In this document: one piece after another, positions 31,796 to 40,084 of the stretch
Numbering within the stretch: position 1 is the first letter of the stretch
Layout of the letters: each line of letters opens with the position of its first letter
Assembly (NCBI GenBank): GCA_046160245.1
Contig: JBJXGU010000078.1
Coordinates: 1 to 43,303 of the forward strand
Length of the DNA stretch: 43,303 nt
Direction: 5' to 3'
Source of the DNA: JAJTFW01 sp046160245
GTDB lineage: Bacteria; Bacteroidota; Bacteroidia; AKYH767-A; OLB10
Made by a program: the position numbers and the translations under genes
The notes under the pieces: generated by a model
What the model was told of the DNA's origin: nothing
What the model saw: only the letters and a program-made list of their open reading frames with translations
Database searches by the model: none

Positions 31796-34279
31796 TTAAG
31801 TGCTAGTGCCTTTTTTTCTTTTTTTACCGAAGATGGATTTAAAAGTTGCCTTGATGCCTCCTTCTTTGTTATCTTCTTCGTAGTATCCATAACCATATCC
31901 ATACCCGTAACCATATCCGTAGGAATATTCATATCCATATCCATAACTGCGGTTGTTAGCTTTCATGGCGTTGAGAATGATACACAAATTTTTTAACTTT
32001 CCTTCGTTATAGAGTTTATTTACAAAACTCAAATGATGTCGACGAGTTACACCTTGACGTACTACATAAATATTAATATCCGTGTACTTAGATAATACTG
32101 TTGCATCCGTAATTAATCCAACAGGTGGAGTATCTAAAATGATGTTATCATAATTCGCTCTTAAATAAACGAACAATTCATCCATTCGAGGAGAAATAAT
32201 TAATTCGGATGGATTTGGTGGCTTTGGACCCGATAGAATAATATCAAGATTAGGAATGGATCCGGAATTCTGAATAACTTCTTTTTCGGTGTTGAGTCCA
32301 ATGAGATAATTACTCAGCCCTATTTCACTTACGAAATCAAAACCTACCGTAATTTTAGGTTTGCGAAGGTCACATCCAACAAGAATGGTTTTTCTGCCCG
32401 ACATCGCTAACATTACTGCTAAATTCAACGAACAGAAACTTTTTCCTTCCGAACTGATGGAAGAAGTCACCATGATGATGTTCTTATCTTTGTTTTGATT
32501 GAAGTATTGTAAGTTTGTTCGGATGGATCTGAATGCTTCCGAAATATGCGAGTTTGGTTTTTCAGTAACTACTAAATTTGCCTTCGAGGCACTGAGGCCA
32601 ATCATGCCTAACATCGGAATATTAGTTTGTCGCTCTAAGTCGTAACGATCAATAATTTTGTCGTTAAGTAAATCACGAGTGTAAATTAATATGCCAGGAA
32701 TGAGTAAGCCTAAAACAATAGCAATAGAATAACTTAAACTTTTTACCGGTTTCAAAGGTTTGAAAAAAGTGCGTGAAGTATCTACTACGCGATTATCGGC
32801 AGTGGTAGAAGCAAGGATGATAGCGGTTTCAGCACGTTTTTGTAATAAATAAGAGTATAGAGTTTCTTTGATATTAGAACCACGCATTAAGGTTTGTAAT
32901 TCACGTTGCGCTCCCGGTAATAATCTAAGCTTGCCTTGTACTTGTCCTTTTTGTGACAGGGCTTCATTCAGCGATGATTTCAATCCGTTACTTAAACTCT
33001 TGATGTTTTCGAGCAAAGCAGCTTTTGTATTCTGGATTTCAATATTTAATCCCACTAACAATGGATTTGCTTGCTTCGCCAATGATAATTGCGACTTCCT
33101 CTTATTTTCCAACTCGTTCATCTTTAGAATAAGATTGGTGAGCAACGGGTCGTTTACTAAGATACTTCCCGGCGAAATGTTTCCCGATAATTCCTTTCCT
33201 TTAGCTACGTAATTCTGTAAATAATCGAGAAAAGATAATTGTACTTGAAGTTCAGAAATTTTTCCGTCAAAGTTTTTTACACTCTCTAAGTAGGAGGATG
33301 CTTCCACGCTTAAATCTGTAATTCCCTTTTTTACACGAAATTGTTCAACGTTGGCTTCATTTACGTCAATCTGCTGTGTTAATAATTCCACTTGTTCATC
33401 TATGAACTGAAGCGTGTTGACCGCATATTCGTTTTTAAACTCAATTCCTTTGGCAATGTAAAATTCAAATAGCTTATTAAGAAAATCTTCATTTTTTGCA
33501 GGAACCGGTCCTTGAATGGAAGCTTGTAAAATGGTGGAAAGCTTACTTACTTTTTCAACTTTTAATGCTGTTTGATAGATTACAGTTAGGTTTTCAATGG
33601 AGTTAAAACGAATAATGATTTTTCTTTTCGTATAATCAGGTCGGGAATATGCTTCGTCTTTAAATTTATCTGTTTTTTCTATTTTAAACAGTCCTATCTT
33701 GGTGTTTACTTTTTTTCCGAAAAGATAATATCCAATTTGAGGACCACTTGGATGATTGTAGCTAATTTTGTATTTTTTAGCATCCAATATTTCTACATTT
33801 ATGGAAGTAGAAGCTGCCATCGAATACATAGTATCTTCCACTAAACGAATGGGAGAATCTTTGTAGATTTCTGAAGTCTTTATTTCTCCTTTTAAAAAAT
33901 AGCTTTTGTTGTATCCTAATTCTTCTAGCGTTTTGTAAATCATCTGACGTGATCGGATAATACCAATCTCCGTTTCAATGCCGCCTTCCGTATTGAAATT
34001 ATTTAACTGAGAAAATAAATCATTGCCATTGTATTTTTGCTTGTCATCTTTTACTAAAACGGTACAACTGGAAAAATAAATTGGGGTAGAGTACCAATTA
34101 TAGAAATAGGCAGTAATAATTCCTAACGTTAAAGTGTATACGTAAAGATACCAATGACGAAGAAAGAATTTATTAAAAAGGAACTTTAAATTAACTTGAG
34201 ATTGCGGCTCACTCGCACCAATAGCTTGTTGTTGGTTAGGATAAGAAAATGGTTGTGGCTGCTGTTTATGGTCACTCAT
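31796..34279 (-). CDS. Polysaccharide co-polymerase / tyrosine autokinase (Wzc-like)
   Basis: The 827-aa inner-membrane protein sets chain length and couples polymerisation to export. It has an N-terminal Wzz domain with a first membrane segment near residues 40-60, a coiled-coil periplasmic region (about 270-460), and a second segment at ~530 before the cytosolic BY-kinase. The kinase has Walker A with Lys613 (SSEGKSF), Walker A' with Asp637 (VGCDLRKPK, where Gly replaces the first Asp of the usual motif) and Walker B (IILDTPP). Residues 779-800 hold 12 tyrosines in 22 residues, with six consecutive Gly-Tyr pairs as autophosphorylation sites, followed by a basic tail. It is 22 nt after the Wza-like gene. 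Confidence 0.92.
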   Translation of the reverse strand: MSDHKQQPQPFSYPNQQQAIGASEPQSQVNLKFLFNKFFLRHWYLYVYTLTLGIITAYFYNWYSTPIYFSSCTVLVKDDKQKYNGNDLFSQLNNFNTEGGIETEIGIIRSRQMIYKTLEELGYNKSYFLKGEIKTSEIYKDSPIRLVEDTMYSMAASTSINVEILDAKKYKISYNHPSGPQIGYYLFGKKVNTKIGLFKIEKTDKFKDEAYSRPDYTKRKIIIRFNSIENLTVIYQTALKVEKVSKLSTILQASIQGPVPAKNEDFLNKLFEFYIAKGIEFKNEYAVNTLQFIDEQVELLTQQIDVNEANVEQFRVKKGITDLSVEASSYLESVKNFDGKISELQVQLSFLDYLQNYVAKGKELSGNISPGSILVNDPLLTNLILKMNELENKRKSQLSLAKQANPLLVGLNIEIQNTKAALLENIKSLSNGLKSSLNEALSQKGQVQGKLRLLPGAQRELQTLMRGSNIKETLYSYLLQKRAETAIILASTTADNRVVDTSRTFFKPLKPVKSLSYSIAIVLGLLIPGILIYTRDLLNDKIIDRYDLERQTNIPMLGMIGLSASKANLVVTEKPNSHISEAFRSIRTNLQYFNQNKDKNIIMVTSSISSEGKSFCSLNLAVMLAMSGRKTILVGCDLRKPKITVGFDFVSEIGLSNYLIGLNTEKEVIQNSGSIPNLDIILSGPKPPNPSELIISPRMDELFVYLRANYDNIILDTPPVGLITDATVLSKYTDINIYVVRQGVTRRHHLSFVNKLYNEGKLKNLCIILNAMKANNRSYGYGYEYSYGYGYGYGYGYGYYEEDNKEGGIKATFKSIFGKKRKKGTST

Positions 34280-34301
34280 AGTAAAGATGCTTCTAGGTAG
34301 A

Positions 34302-35120
34302 TTAGTTAATGATTCGCGATATGATTACAGCGATCAAGGTTAAGCTGCTCATTACAATTGGAAGTACACGATAAAAATTATCACTTTGGGCTACTCTGCC
34401 TTTCACAGGGGAAATGTAGAGGATGTCGCCTGAACGTAAATAATAATACGGTGCCTCGAATAATTCACGAGAGGTAACGTCTATTTCTGTGTATTTTTTT
34501 TCTCCGTTTTCATCACGGATAATGGTAATGTTCTTTCGGTCTGCAAATATGTTTAAATCTCCAGCTAATCCTAGTGCCTCTGGAATGGTGATTTTTTCGT
34601 TCGTAACACTGTAAACACCTGGACGATTAACCTCGCCAAGAATCGTCACTCTGAAATTTTCAATGTAAATTCGAACAGAGGGATACTGCAGGTATTTCTC
34701 CAATCGGGCAGTTAATGTATCTCTGGCAATAGAGGTACTTAATCCTGTCACCTTAATTTTTCCGATCAAAGGTAATTCAATCATTCCTTGCGCATCTACT
34801 AAATATCCAATATCGGTTCGAGTAGAAAATGAACTATTGGTAGTTTGTTCATTTCGCTCTAAGGGTGCTATTGAATTAAAGAAACTACTGGCTTCTGGAC
34901 TTAAACTGGAAACATAAATACTCAGAATATCACTTACTTGAATAATATTTTCATAATTCGGAATTTCCTTTTTTTGATCTGTATTGAAGTTAGGATAAAC
35001 CACTTTTTTTTCTTGATTTACTTTTTGCTCCTTTTGAAAGTAGGCCACGTCGTTAACGCTTCGACAAGAAAACAAACTCAAGACAGTAAGTGAAAGAAAT
35101 ATTAGTTTTAATGTTCTCAT
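34302..35120 (-). CDS. Polysaccharide export outer-membrane lipoprotein (Wza-like)
   Basis: The 272-aa protein has a lipoprotein signal with lipobox LFSC at Cys19. It is followed by the Poly_export domain (about 60-160), with IQVSDILSIYVSSLSPEAS and GYLVDAQGMIELPLIGKIKVTGLS. Next is a SLBB domain with VTILGEVNRPGVYSVTNEKITIPEALGLAGDL, then YLRSGDILYISP and a final hydrophobic segment. It would form the outer-membrane export pore working with the Wzc-like kinase encoded downstream. It is the first gene of the locus; a TATATTTG element lies five bases before the ATG. Confidence 0.93.
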   Translation of the reverse strand: MRTLKLIFLSLTVLSLFSCRSVNDVAYFQKEQKVNQEKKVVYPNFNTDQKKEIPNYENIIQVSDILSIYVSSLSPEASSFFNSIAPLERNEQTTNSSFSTRTDIGYLVDAQGMIELPLIGKIKVTGLSTSIARDTLTARLEKYLQYPSVRIYIENFRVTILGEVNRPGVYSVTNEKITIPEALGLAGDLNIFADRKNITIIRDENGEKKYTEIDVTSRELFEAPYYYLRSGDILYISPVKGRVAQSDNFYRVLPIVMSSLTLIAVIISRIIN

Positions 35121-35125
35121 GGCTG

Positions 35126-35133
35126 CAAATATA
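35126..35133 (-). promoter_or_regulatory. Candidate -7 promoter element of the polysaccharide locus
   Basis: Read on the minus strand this is TATATTTG, an exact TAnnTTTG match, ending five bases upstream of the ATG at 35120. Transcription would start at or very near the start codon. No -33 element was recognised. Confidence 0.4.
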
Positions 35134-35346
35134 AGTATATCACGTTGTTTAAGGTGATTGTCTGGAGGTTTAGCTTCTTGTTTACGATTAGGTCCCTATC
35201 TTGTTTCACTGTACCCCTCAAATTTAATGTCTTGATAGAACTTTTATTGAGTTCATTTTGTTGTTTGCTTGTGTGGGCGCTGATGAATCTCATTTGCCAG
35301 CCTACTCAGATTATCATAATTTCACACCATAAAACTAGGAAGACGC

Positions 35347-36297
35347 ATGAATACCCCGCAAATTCAGGAAGATGAACAGACCCATATAGATGCCTTTAAT
35401 GCACGAATTGCTTCTGGTAAGACCATCGAACCCAAAGATTGGATGCCCGAAAAATACCGGAAGCAGTTGTTGAGAATGATGTCACAACATGCACATTCTG
35501 AAGTAGTTGGAATGTTGCCGGAAGGAAATTGGTTGACGCGTGCCCCTAGCTTAATGCGTAAAGCAGTGTTGTTGGCAAAGGTTCAAGATGAAGCTGGACA
35601 CGGACTTTATATCTATTCTGGGGCCGAAACTTTAGGTACCGATCGGGCCGAAATGATCGATCAACTTTTGTCCGGAAAAGCTAAATATGCTAGTATTTTC
35701 AATTATCCAACTTTAAATTGGGCCGATATGGGAGCTGTGGGTTGGTTGGTGGATGGAGCTGCGATCGTGAATCAAACAGCTTTGGCAAAATGTTCTTATG
35801 GTCCGTATGCACGTGCCATGATTCGTATTTGTAAGGAAGAAAATTTTCATAGCAAGCAAGGATATCAGATCATGGCGCATATGATGCGTGGCACTAAAGA
35901 GCAACAAGAAATGGCGCAAGATGCGGTGAACCGTTTTTGGTGGCCCGTGTTGATGATGTTTGGTCCTTCCGATGCCGATTCTCCTAATTCGGATGATTTG
36001 ATGAAGTGGAAAGTAAAACTGTATTCAAATGATGATTTGCGCCAACGTTTTATCGATCGTACCGTTCCGCAAGCTGAAGCCATCGGAGTGAAAATTCCAG
36101 ACGATAAATTGAAATGGAATCCTACTACACGTCACTATGAATTTGGTGAAATTAATTTTGATGAATTGAAATCGGTTATTACCGGAAATGGCCCCTGTAA
36201 TAAGTTACGCATGAAACAAAGAAATGATGCCCATAAAAATGGTGCATGGGTGCGAGAAGCCGCTGTTGCTTATGCTGAAAAGAAAGCAAAAGCATAA
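35347..36297 (+). CDS. paaA: 1,2-phenylacetyl-CoA epoxidase, catalytic subunit PaaA
   Basis: This cytosolic di-iron subunit epoxidises the aromatic ring of phenylacetyl-CoA in the aerobic hybrid pathway. The 316-aa ferritin-like helical protein keeps both carboxylate-histidine motifs, Glu82/His85 in QDEAGHG and Glu165/His168 in KEENFHSKQ, plus an upstream acidic residue at Glu52. An AGGAAG sequence 4 nt before ATG 35347 is one of the few Shine-Dalgarno-like sites in the window. It leads a four-gene run, paaABCD. Confidence 0.96.
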   Translation: MNTPQIQEDEQTHIDAFNARIASGKTIEPKDWMPEKYRKQLLRMMSQHAHSEVVGMLPEGNWLTRAPSLMRKAVLLAKVQDEAGHGLYIYSGAETLGTDRAEMIDQLLSGKAKYASIFNYPTLNWADMGAVGWLVDGAAIVNQTALAKCSYGPYARAMIRICKEENFHSKQGYQIMAHMMRGTKEQQEMAQDAVNRFWWPVLMMFGPSDADSPNSDDLMKWKVKLYSNDDLRQRFIDRTVPQAEAIGVKIPDDKLKWNPTTRHYEFGEINFDELKSVITGNGPCNKLRMKQRNDAHKNGAWVREAAVAYAEKKAKA

Positions 36298-36343
36298 TTT
36301 GATGTTATTAAATTAAAGAATAAAATACTCAAGATTAAAAGAT

Positions 36344-36634
36344 ATGTCAACAAAGGATAATTGGCCCACTTGGGAAGTTTTTACTCAGCAAAAAAATGGT
36401 GCAGCGCATGAGCACGCTGGAAACGTGCACGCTCCCGACGCAGAAATGGCATTGCTTAATGCACGTGATGTATATGGGCGCCGACAAGAAGCCATCAATA
36501 TTTGGGTGGTACCAAGTGTCGCTATAACGGCATCCACCCCCGAAGATATGGGTCCATTCTTCGATCCAGGAAATGATAAAATGTATCGTTGGCCTAATTA
36601 TTATAAAACGCCGGAAGGCATCAAACAAATTTAA
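36344..36634 (+). CDS. paaB: 1,2-phenylacetyl-CoA epoxidase subunit PaaB
   Basis: This 96-aa subunit bridges PaaA-PaaC dimers in the epoxidase complex. It begins WPTWEVFTQQKNGAAHEHAGNVHAPDAEMALLNARDVYGRR, the PaaB signature, and ends with a segment containing DPGNDKMYRWPNYY. Its stop codon shares a base with the paaC ATG (TAATG), so the subunits are probably translationally coupled. Length is normal for the family. Confidence 0.95.
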   Translation: MSTKDNWPTWEVFTQQKNGAAHEHAGNVHAPDAEMALLNARDVYGRRQEAINIWVVPSVAITASTPEDMGPFFDPGNDKMYRWPNYYKTPEGIKQI

Positions 36635-37392
36635 TGGAGACGAATATCGCCTTGTATAAATATTGTGTGCGTATAGCAGATACCAGTTTAATTCTGGCGC
36701 AACGTATGTGTGAATGGTGCGGACACGGACCCGTATTGGAAGAAGATATAGCAATGAGTAATATGGGCCTCGATTTAATTGGTCAATCAAGAGGATTTTA
36801 TTCTTATGCCGCTAAATTAGAGGGAAAAGGCCGCACCGAAGATGATATCGCTTACTTCCGAAATGAACGTGAATTTTTAAATCGTTGCTTAGTTGAACAA
36901 CCGAATACCGATTTTGCTTATACGATGATGCGTTCTTTTTTACATGGATGCTTGTCGTATTTGCAATTCCGTACGCTCGTGAAAAGTAAGGATGATACCA
37001 TCGCAGGACTTTCTGAAAAAGCATTGAAGGAAATGACGTATCACGTTCGTCATGCTAGCGAATGGATTGTTCGTTTAGGTGATGGTACCGAAGTAAGTCA
37101 CGAGAAAGTGAGAGATGCTTTGGAAAATCTTTGGCAGTTTACCGATGAGTTATTCGAGATGGATGAAGTAGATAAAACTTTAATTAAAAATGGAATCGCA
37201 TGTGATCTTTCTTTGTTGCGTACCGAATGGGATCAAATGGTGAATGAAGTATTCGCAAAAGCAAAATTAGAACGTCCTGTTGGAGGTTATCAATCTAAAG
37301 GTGGATTCAATGGCGCACATACCGAACATCTCGGACATTTATTATCCGAAATGCAATATTTACCGCGCGCTTATCCCGATGCCATTTGGTAA
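36634..37392 (+). CDS. paaC: 1,2-phenylacetyl-CoA epoxidase subunit PaaC
   Basis: This 252-aa ferritin-like subunit stabilises PaaA and is a structural, non-catalytic paralogue. It has the helix pattern CVRIADTSLILAQRMCEWCGHGPVLEEDIAMSNMGLDLIGQSRGFY and the end GHLLSEMQYLPRAYPDAIW seen in PaaC proteins. It overlaps paaB by 1 nt. paaD begins 1 nt after its stop, or overlaps if ATG 37379 is used. Confidence 0.95.
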   Translation: METNIALYKYCVRIADTSLILAQRMCEWCGHGPVLEEDIAMSNMGLDLIGQSRGFYSYAAKLEGKGRTEDDIAYFRNEREFLNRCLVEQPNTDFAYTMMRSFLHGCLSYLQFRTLVKSKDDTIAGLSEKALKEMTYHVRHASEWIVRLGDGTEVSHEKVRDALENLWQFTDELFEMDEVDKTLIKNGIACDLSLLRTEWDQMVNEVFAKAKLERPVGGYQSKGGFNGAHTEHLGHLLSEMQYLPRAYPDAIW

Positions 37393-37393
37393 G

Positions 37394-37903
37394 ATGGGCG
37401 CATCTACTCCCATAACTACTGATGCCATTTGGAATTTACTAAAACAAATTCCCGATCCCGAAGTACCTGCTATCAACATTGTTGAATTAGGTGTGGTGAG
37501 AGATGTGATTTTTTCGGAAGATGGAAGTGGAGTAGTAGTAGTGATTACACCAACGTATAGTGGTTGTCCTGCCATGAAGGTGATGGAGGATGAGGTGAAA
37601 GAAAAGCTAAGTACTGAGGGCTTAGAAGTAAAAATAAAAATCATCTACAAACCCGCCTGGACCACCGACTGGATGAGCGAAGAAACCAAGTCCAAATTAA
37701 AAGCGTATGGAATTTCTCCGCCGCCCAAACTCACCTTCGAACATTTGCATCCATTATCCTCAGTAAAAAATGCAGAAGTAATGTGTCCTTTTTGCGATTC
37801 CAAAAACACAACCCTCACCAGTCAATTCGGCTCCACCGCCTGCAAAGCCTTACATTTTTGCGATAATTGCCATCAACCTTTTGAGTTGTTTAAGTGTCAT
37901 TGA
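37394..37903 (+). CDS. paaD: Phenylacetate degradation protein PaaD (DUF59 and zinc-ribbon)
   Basis: PaaD is needed for maturation of the epoxidase iron centre. The start is ATG 37394 (169 aa); upstream in-frame codons lie in paaC, and ATG 37379 would overlap it by 14 nt. The N-terminal MIP18/DUF59 domain shows IPDPEVPAINIVELGVVRDV and TYSGCPAM. The C-terminus has two CxxC pairs (CPFC and CDNC) with further cysteines for metal. No paaE reductase follows: the next gene is a surface protein 228 nt away. Confidence 0.93.
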   Translation: MGASTPITTDAIWNLLKQIPDPEVPAINIVELGVVRDVIFSEDGSGVVVVITPTYSGCPAMKVMEDEVKEKLSTEGLEVKIKIIYKPAWTTDWMSEETKSKLKAYGISPPPKLTFEHLHPLSSVKNAEVMCPFCDSKNTTLTSQFGSTACKALHFCDNCHQPFELFKCH

Positions 37904-38008
37904 TTTTTATTAAGTAATGGTGATCGAGCATTGTTTTTCATTGATGTAATACACTTGAATTTTGGGCTTAAAATATTAAATACCGAGCAAATTGTTCATA
38001 ACTTTTGC

Positions 38009-38017
38009 GGGGGGGGG
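38009..38017 (+). repeat. G9 homopolymer upstream of a surface-protein gene
   Basis: Nine consecutive G residues lie in AT-rich intergenic DNA, 115 nt before the ATG at 38132. Such tracts are prone to slippage in many bacteria. A role in switching expression is only a possibility. Confidence 0.6.
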
Positions 38018-38131
38018 TTAATACTTGTCTTTTTTAGTCATACATTTCCAAAATAATTTGAACAAACAGATTTGAGTGGTGTTTGATTTGTGGATAGAAA
38101 GAATCTTGTTGTTCTTTAACTTGAAATCACA

Positions 38132-40072
38132 ATGAGAAAAATTTTATCTACAAGCGCTGTTTTAACAGCAGCATTATTATTCTTAACATCACTATCGCTA
38201 AATGCCCAACAATTAAATGCAGAGCTAAGCAATTATCGAGGAGTAAATGTAAGTTGTTTTGGCAGCACGGATGGTGCAATCAATTTAGTCCTTCCAGTTA
38301 ATCCAGGCTTATGTACTTATCTCTGGAGTAATGGAGCAGTTACGGAAGATATTAATAATTTGTCAGCTGGAACTTATAGCGTAACTGTAAACATTTCAGG
38401 AAGCCCAACATTAAATGGTTCATGGACAATCGCTGGCCCGGAGGTTATAGGTGTTGATGCAAATTTAAGTGAATATGGAAATTTTAATGTTAGTTCTTTT
38501 GGTGCAGATGATGGGGAAATAGTTTTGTCTCCATATGGTGGCGTTGCACCTTATACTATTTTATGGAGTAATGGAGGTTCGGGTAGTGTAATTAGTCGAT
38601 TAACAAGTGGAAACTATACAGCAACTATAACCGATGCTAATGGCTGCACTTTAGTTGAAAATTTTACATTGACGGAACCGTCATTATTAGAAATAACAAA
38701 TGTTTCCTTTTCTAATTATAATGGCTTTCATGTTTCTTGCCCCGGTACACGCGATGGATGGATTGAAGTGAATGTAAATGGAGGTGTTCCTCCGTATTCA
38801 TTTAATTGGAGCAATGGAAATTCCACAAATTTATTGGACTCAGTGGGAGAGGGTATTTATACGTTGGAAATTTATGATGCCAATGAAAATAGAGTTGAAA
38901 CTGTATTTACATTGTCAAGTCCAGAGAGAATTTCATCAGACTATTCAACTTCAACATTTCCAAGTGGAAATTCAGTTAGTTGTTATAATTGTTTTAATGG
39001 ATATATAAAACTGAATCCAAGCGGTGGGGTAGGAGGGTTTCAATACGCATGGTCAAATAATGCTACTTCCGATTCAATTTATAATCTGGGTGCAGGCGTT
39101 TATTCATTTACAATAACCGACCAAAATCAATGTGAGGTTTCGGAGTCTATTGAATTGATTCAACCAGAGAGGGACGATTGGCGAGTAAACGGAAATACAA
39201 ACGTGAATTCGACCGCCCAATTTATGGGAACACTAGACACTTCATCGCTAGTTATGAAAACAAATAATGTTGAGCGACTTCGCATTGGAGGCAACGGTGA
39301 AGTAAGTTTAAAAAATTTCATTGGAAATGGAAACGGTTGGATTTATGCCGATAGCACAGGAGTTCTTAAGAAAAACATTGGGCCAAATCCACCCAGTTTA
39401 ATTTGGCAAACTAATGGTAATACAGTTTCCTCAGGTGAATTTATTGGAACGTTGAATGATGAAGACTTGGTTTTTAAAACGAACGACTTTGTCCGAGGTA
39501 AATTTTTAAAAGATGGTACTTTTGATTTAGATGGCAGGGTGAATTTTAGTAATGATCCCATGGGATTGAATGATTATTTTCAAGTTAAACCAGATCCAAT
39601 CGTTTTCTCAGGTACAAAGAAATTGATGGTGATAGACCCTGGTACCTTACCAGTTGTTGATTATGGCTTAGTATTAAAAACTTCTATAACAAATAGTATT
39701 GACTACATTCCATTCAGTGTTTTTAAGCCAGATGCAGCAGGTTGCGGTACCGGTGTAGGGCAAACCGTTTTTAGAATAAATAATGACGGATTTGTTGAAG
39801 CATTAGATATAAAAGTTTTTCCAATTGGTTGGTGCGATTATGTTTTTAAATCAGACTATCCGATTTTATCTTTGGATAAAAGAAGAACATGGATAAAGGA
39901 AAATGGACATCTCCCAGGTATGCACAGTGAGCAAGAGGTTGCTCAAAAAGGAATTAGTGTTCAAGAAATGTTTCAACTTCAATTGAAACAAATTGAAGAG
40001 TTGAATTTGTACATCTTCCAACTGGAAGACCGCTTACAATCGTTAGAGAAATTAATTAAAAAGGGTAATTAA
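38132..40072 (+). CDS. Secreted SprB-repeat protein with tail-fibre-like C-terminus
   Basis: The 646-aa protein has a signal peptide (MRKILSTSAVLTAALLFLTSLSLNAQ). Four SprB-like repeats of about 75 residues fill positions ~30-345, each carrying VSCxGxxDGxI, a WSNG motif, and GxYxxxITDxNGC. Two modules with NGN...FxGTLxxxxLVxKTN...RxxxxGxxxL follow. The end is a DYVFKSDYPILSL...KENGHLPGMHSEQEVAQKGISVQEM domain and a coiled coil, as found at the C-terminus of many Bacteroidota tail-fibre-like proteins. SprB repeats are associated with cell-surface adhesins and gliding. No T9SS sorting domain is seen. The next gene starts 13 nt after the stop. Confidence 0.85.
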   Translation: MRKILSTSAVLTAALLFLTSLSLNAQQLNAELSNYRGVNVSCFGSTDGAINLVLPVNPGLCTYLWSNGAVTEDINNLSAGTYSVTVNISGSPTLNGSWTIAGPEVIGVDANLSEYGNFNVSSFGADDGEIVLSPYGGVAPYTILWSNGGSGSVISRLTSGNYTATITDANGCTLVENFTLTEPSLLEITNVSFSNYNGFHVSCPGTRDGWIEVNVNGGVPPYSFNWSNGNSTNLLDSVGEGIYTLEIYDANENRVETVFTLSSPERISSDYSTSTFPSGNSVSCYNCFNGYIKLNPSGGVGGFQYAWSNNATSDSIYNLGAGVYSFTITDQNQCEVSESIELIQPERDDWRVNGNTNVNSTAQFMGTLDTSSLVMKTNNVERLRIGGNGEVSLKNFIGNGNGWIYADSTGVLKKNIGPNPPSLIWQTNGNTVSSGEFIGTLNDEDLVFKTNDFVRGKFLKDGTFDLDGRVNFSNDPMGLNDYFQVKPDPIVFSGTKKLMVIDPGTLPVVDYGLVLKTSITNSIDYIPFSVFKPDAAGCGTGVGQTVFRINNDGFVEALDIKVFPIGWCDYVFKSDYPILSLDKRRTWIKENGHLPGMHSEQEVAQKGISVQEMFQLQLKQIEELNLYIFQLEDRLQSLEKLIKKGN

Positions 40073-40084
40073 AAACTGTTTTTT

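Noticed and set aside
35145..35375. 76-codon open frame between the Wza-like gene and paaA
   Set aside because: Hydrophobic but without a family, running into the paaA start in another frame; more likely leader or promoter DNA.
37280..37393. PaaD extension upstream of 37394
   Set aside because: It overlaps paaC in another frame and adds nothing homologous to PaaD.
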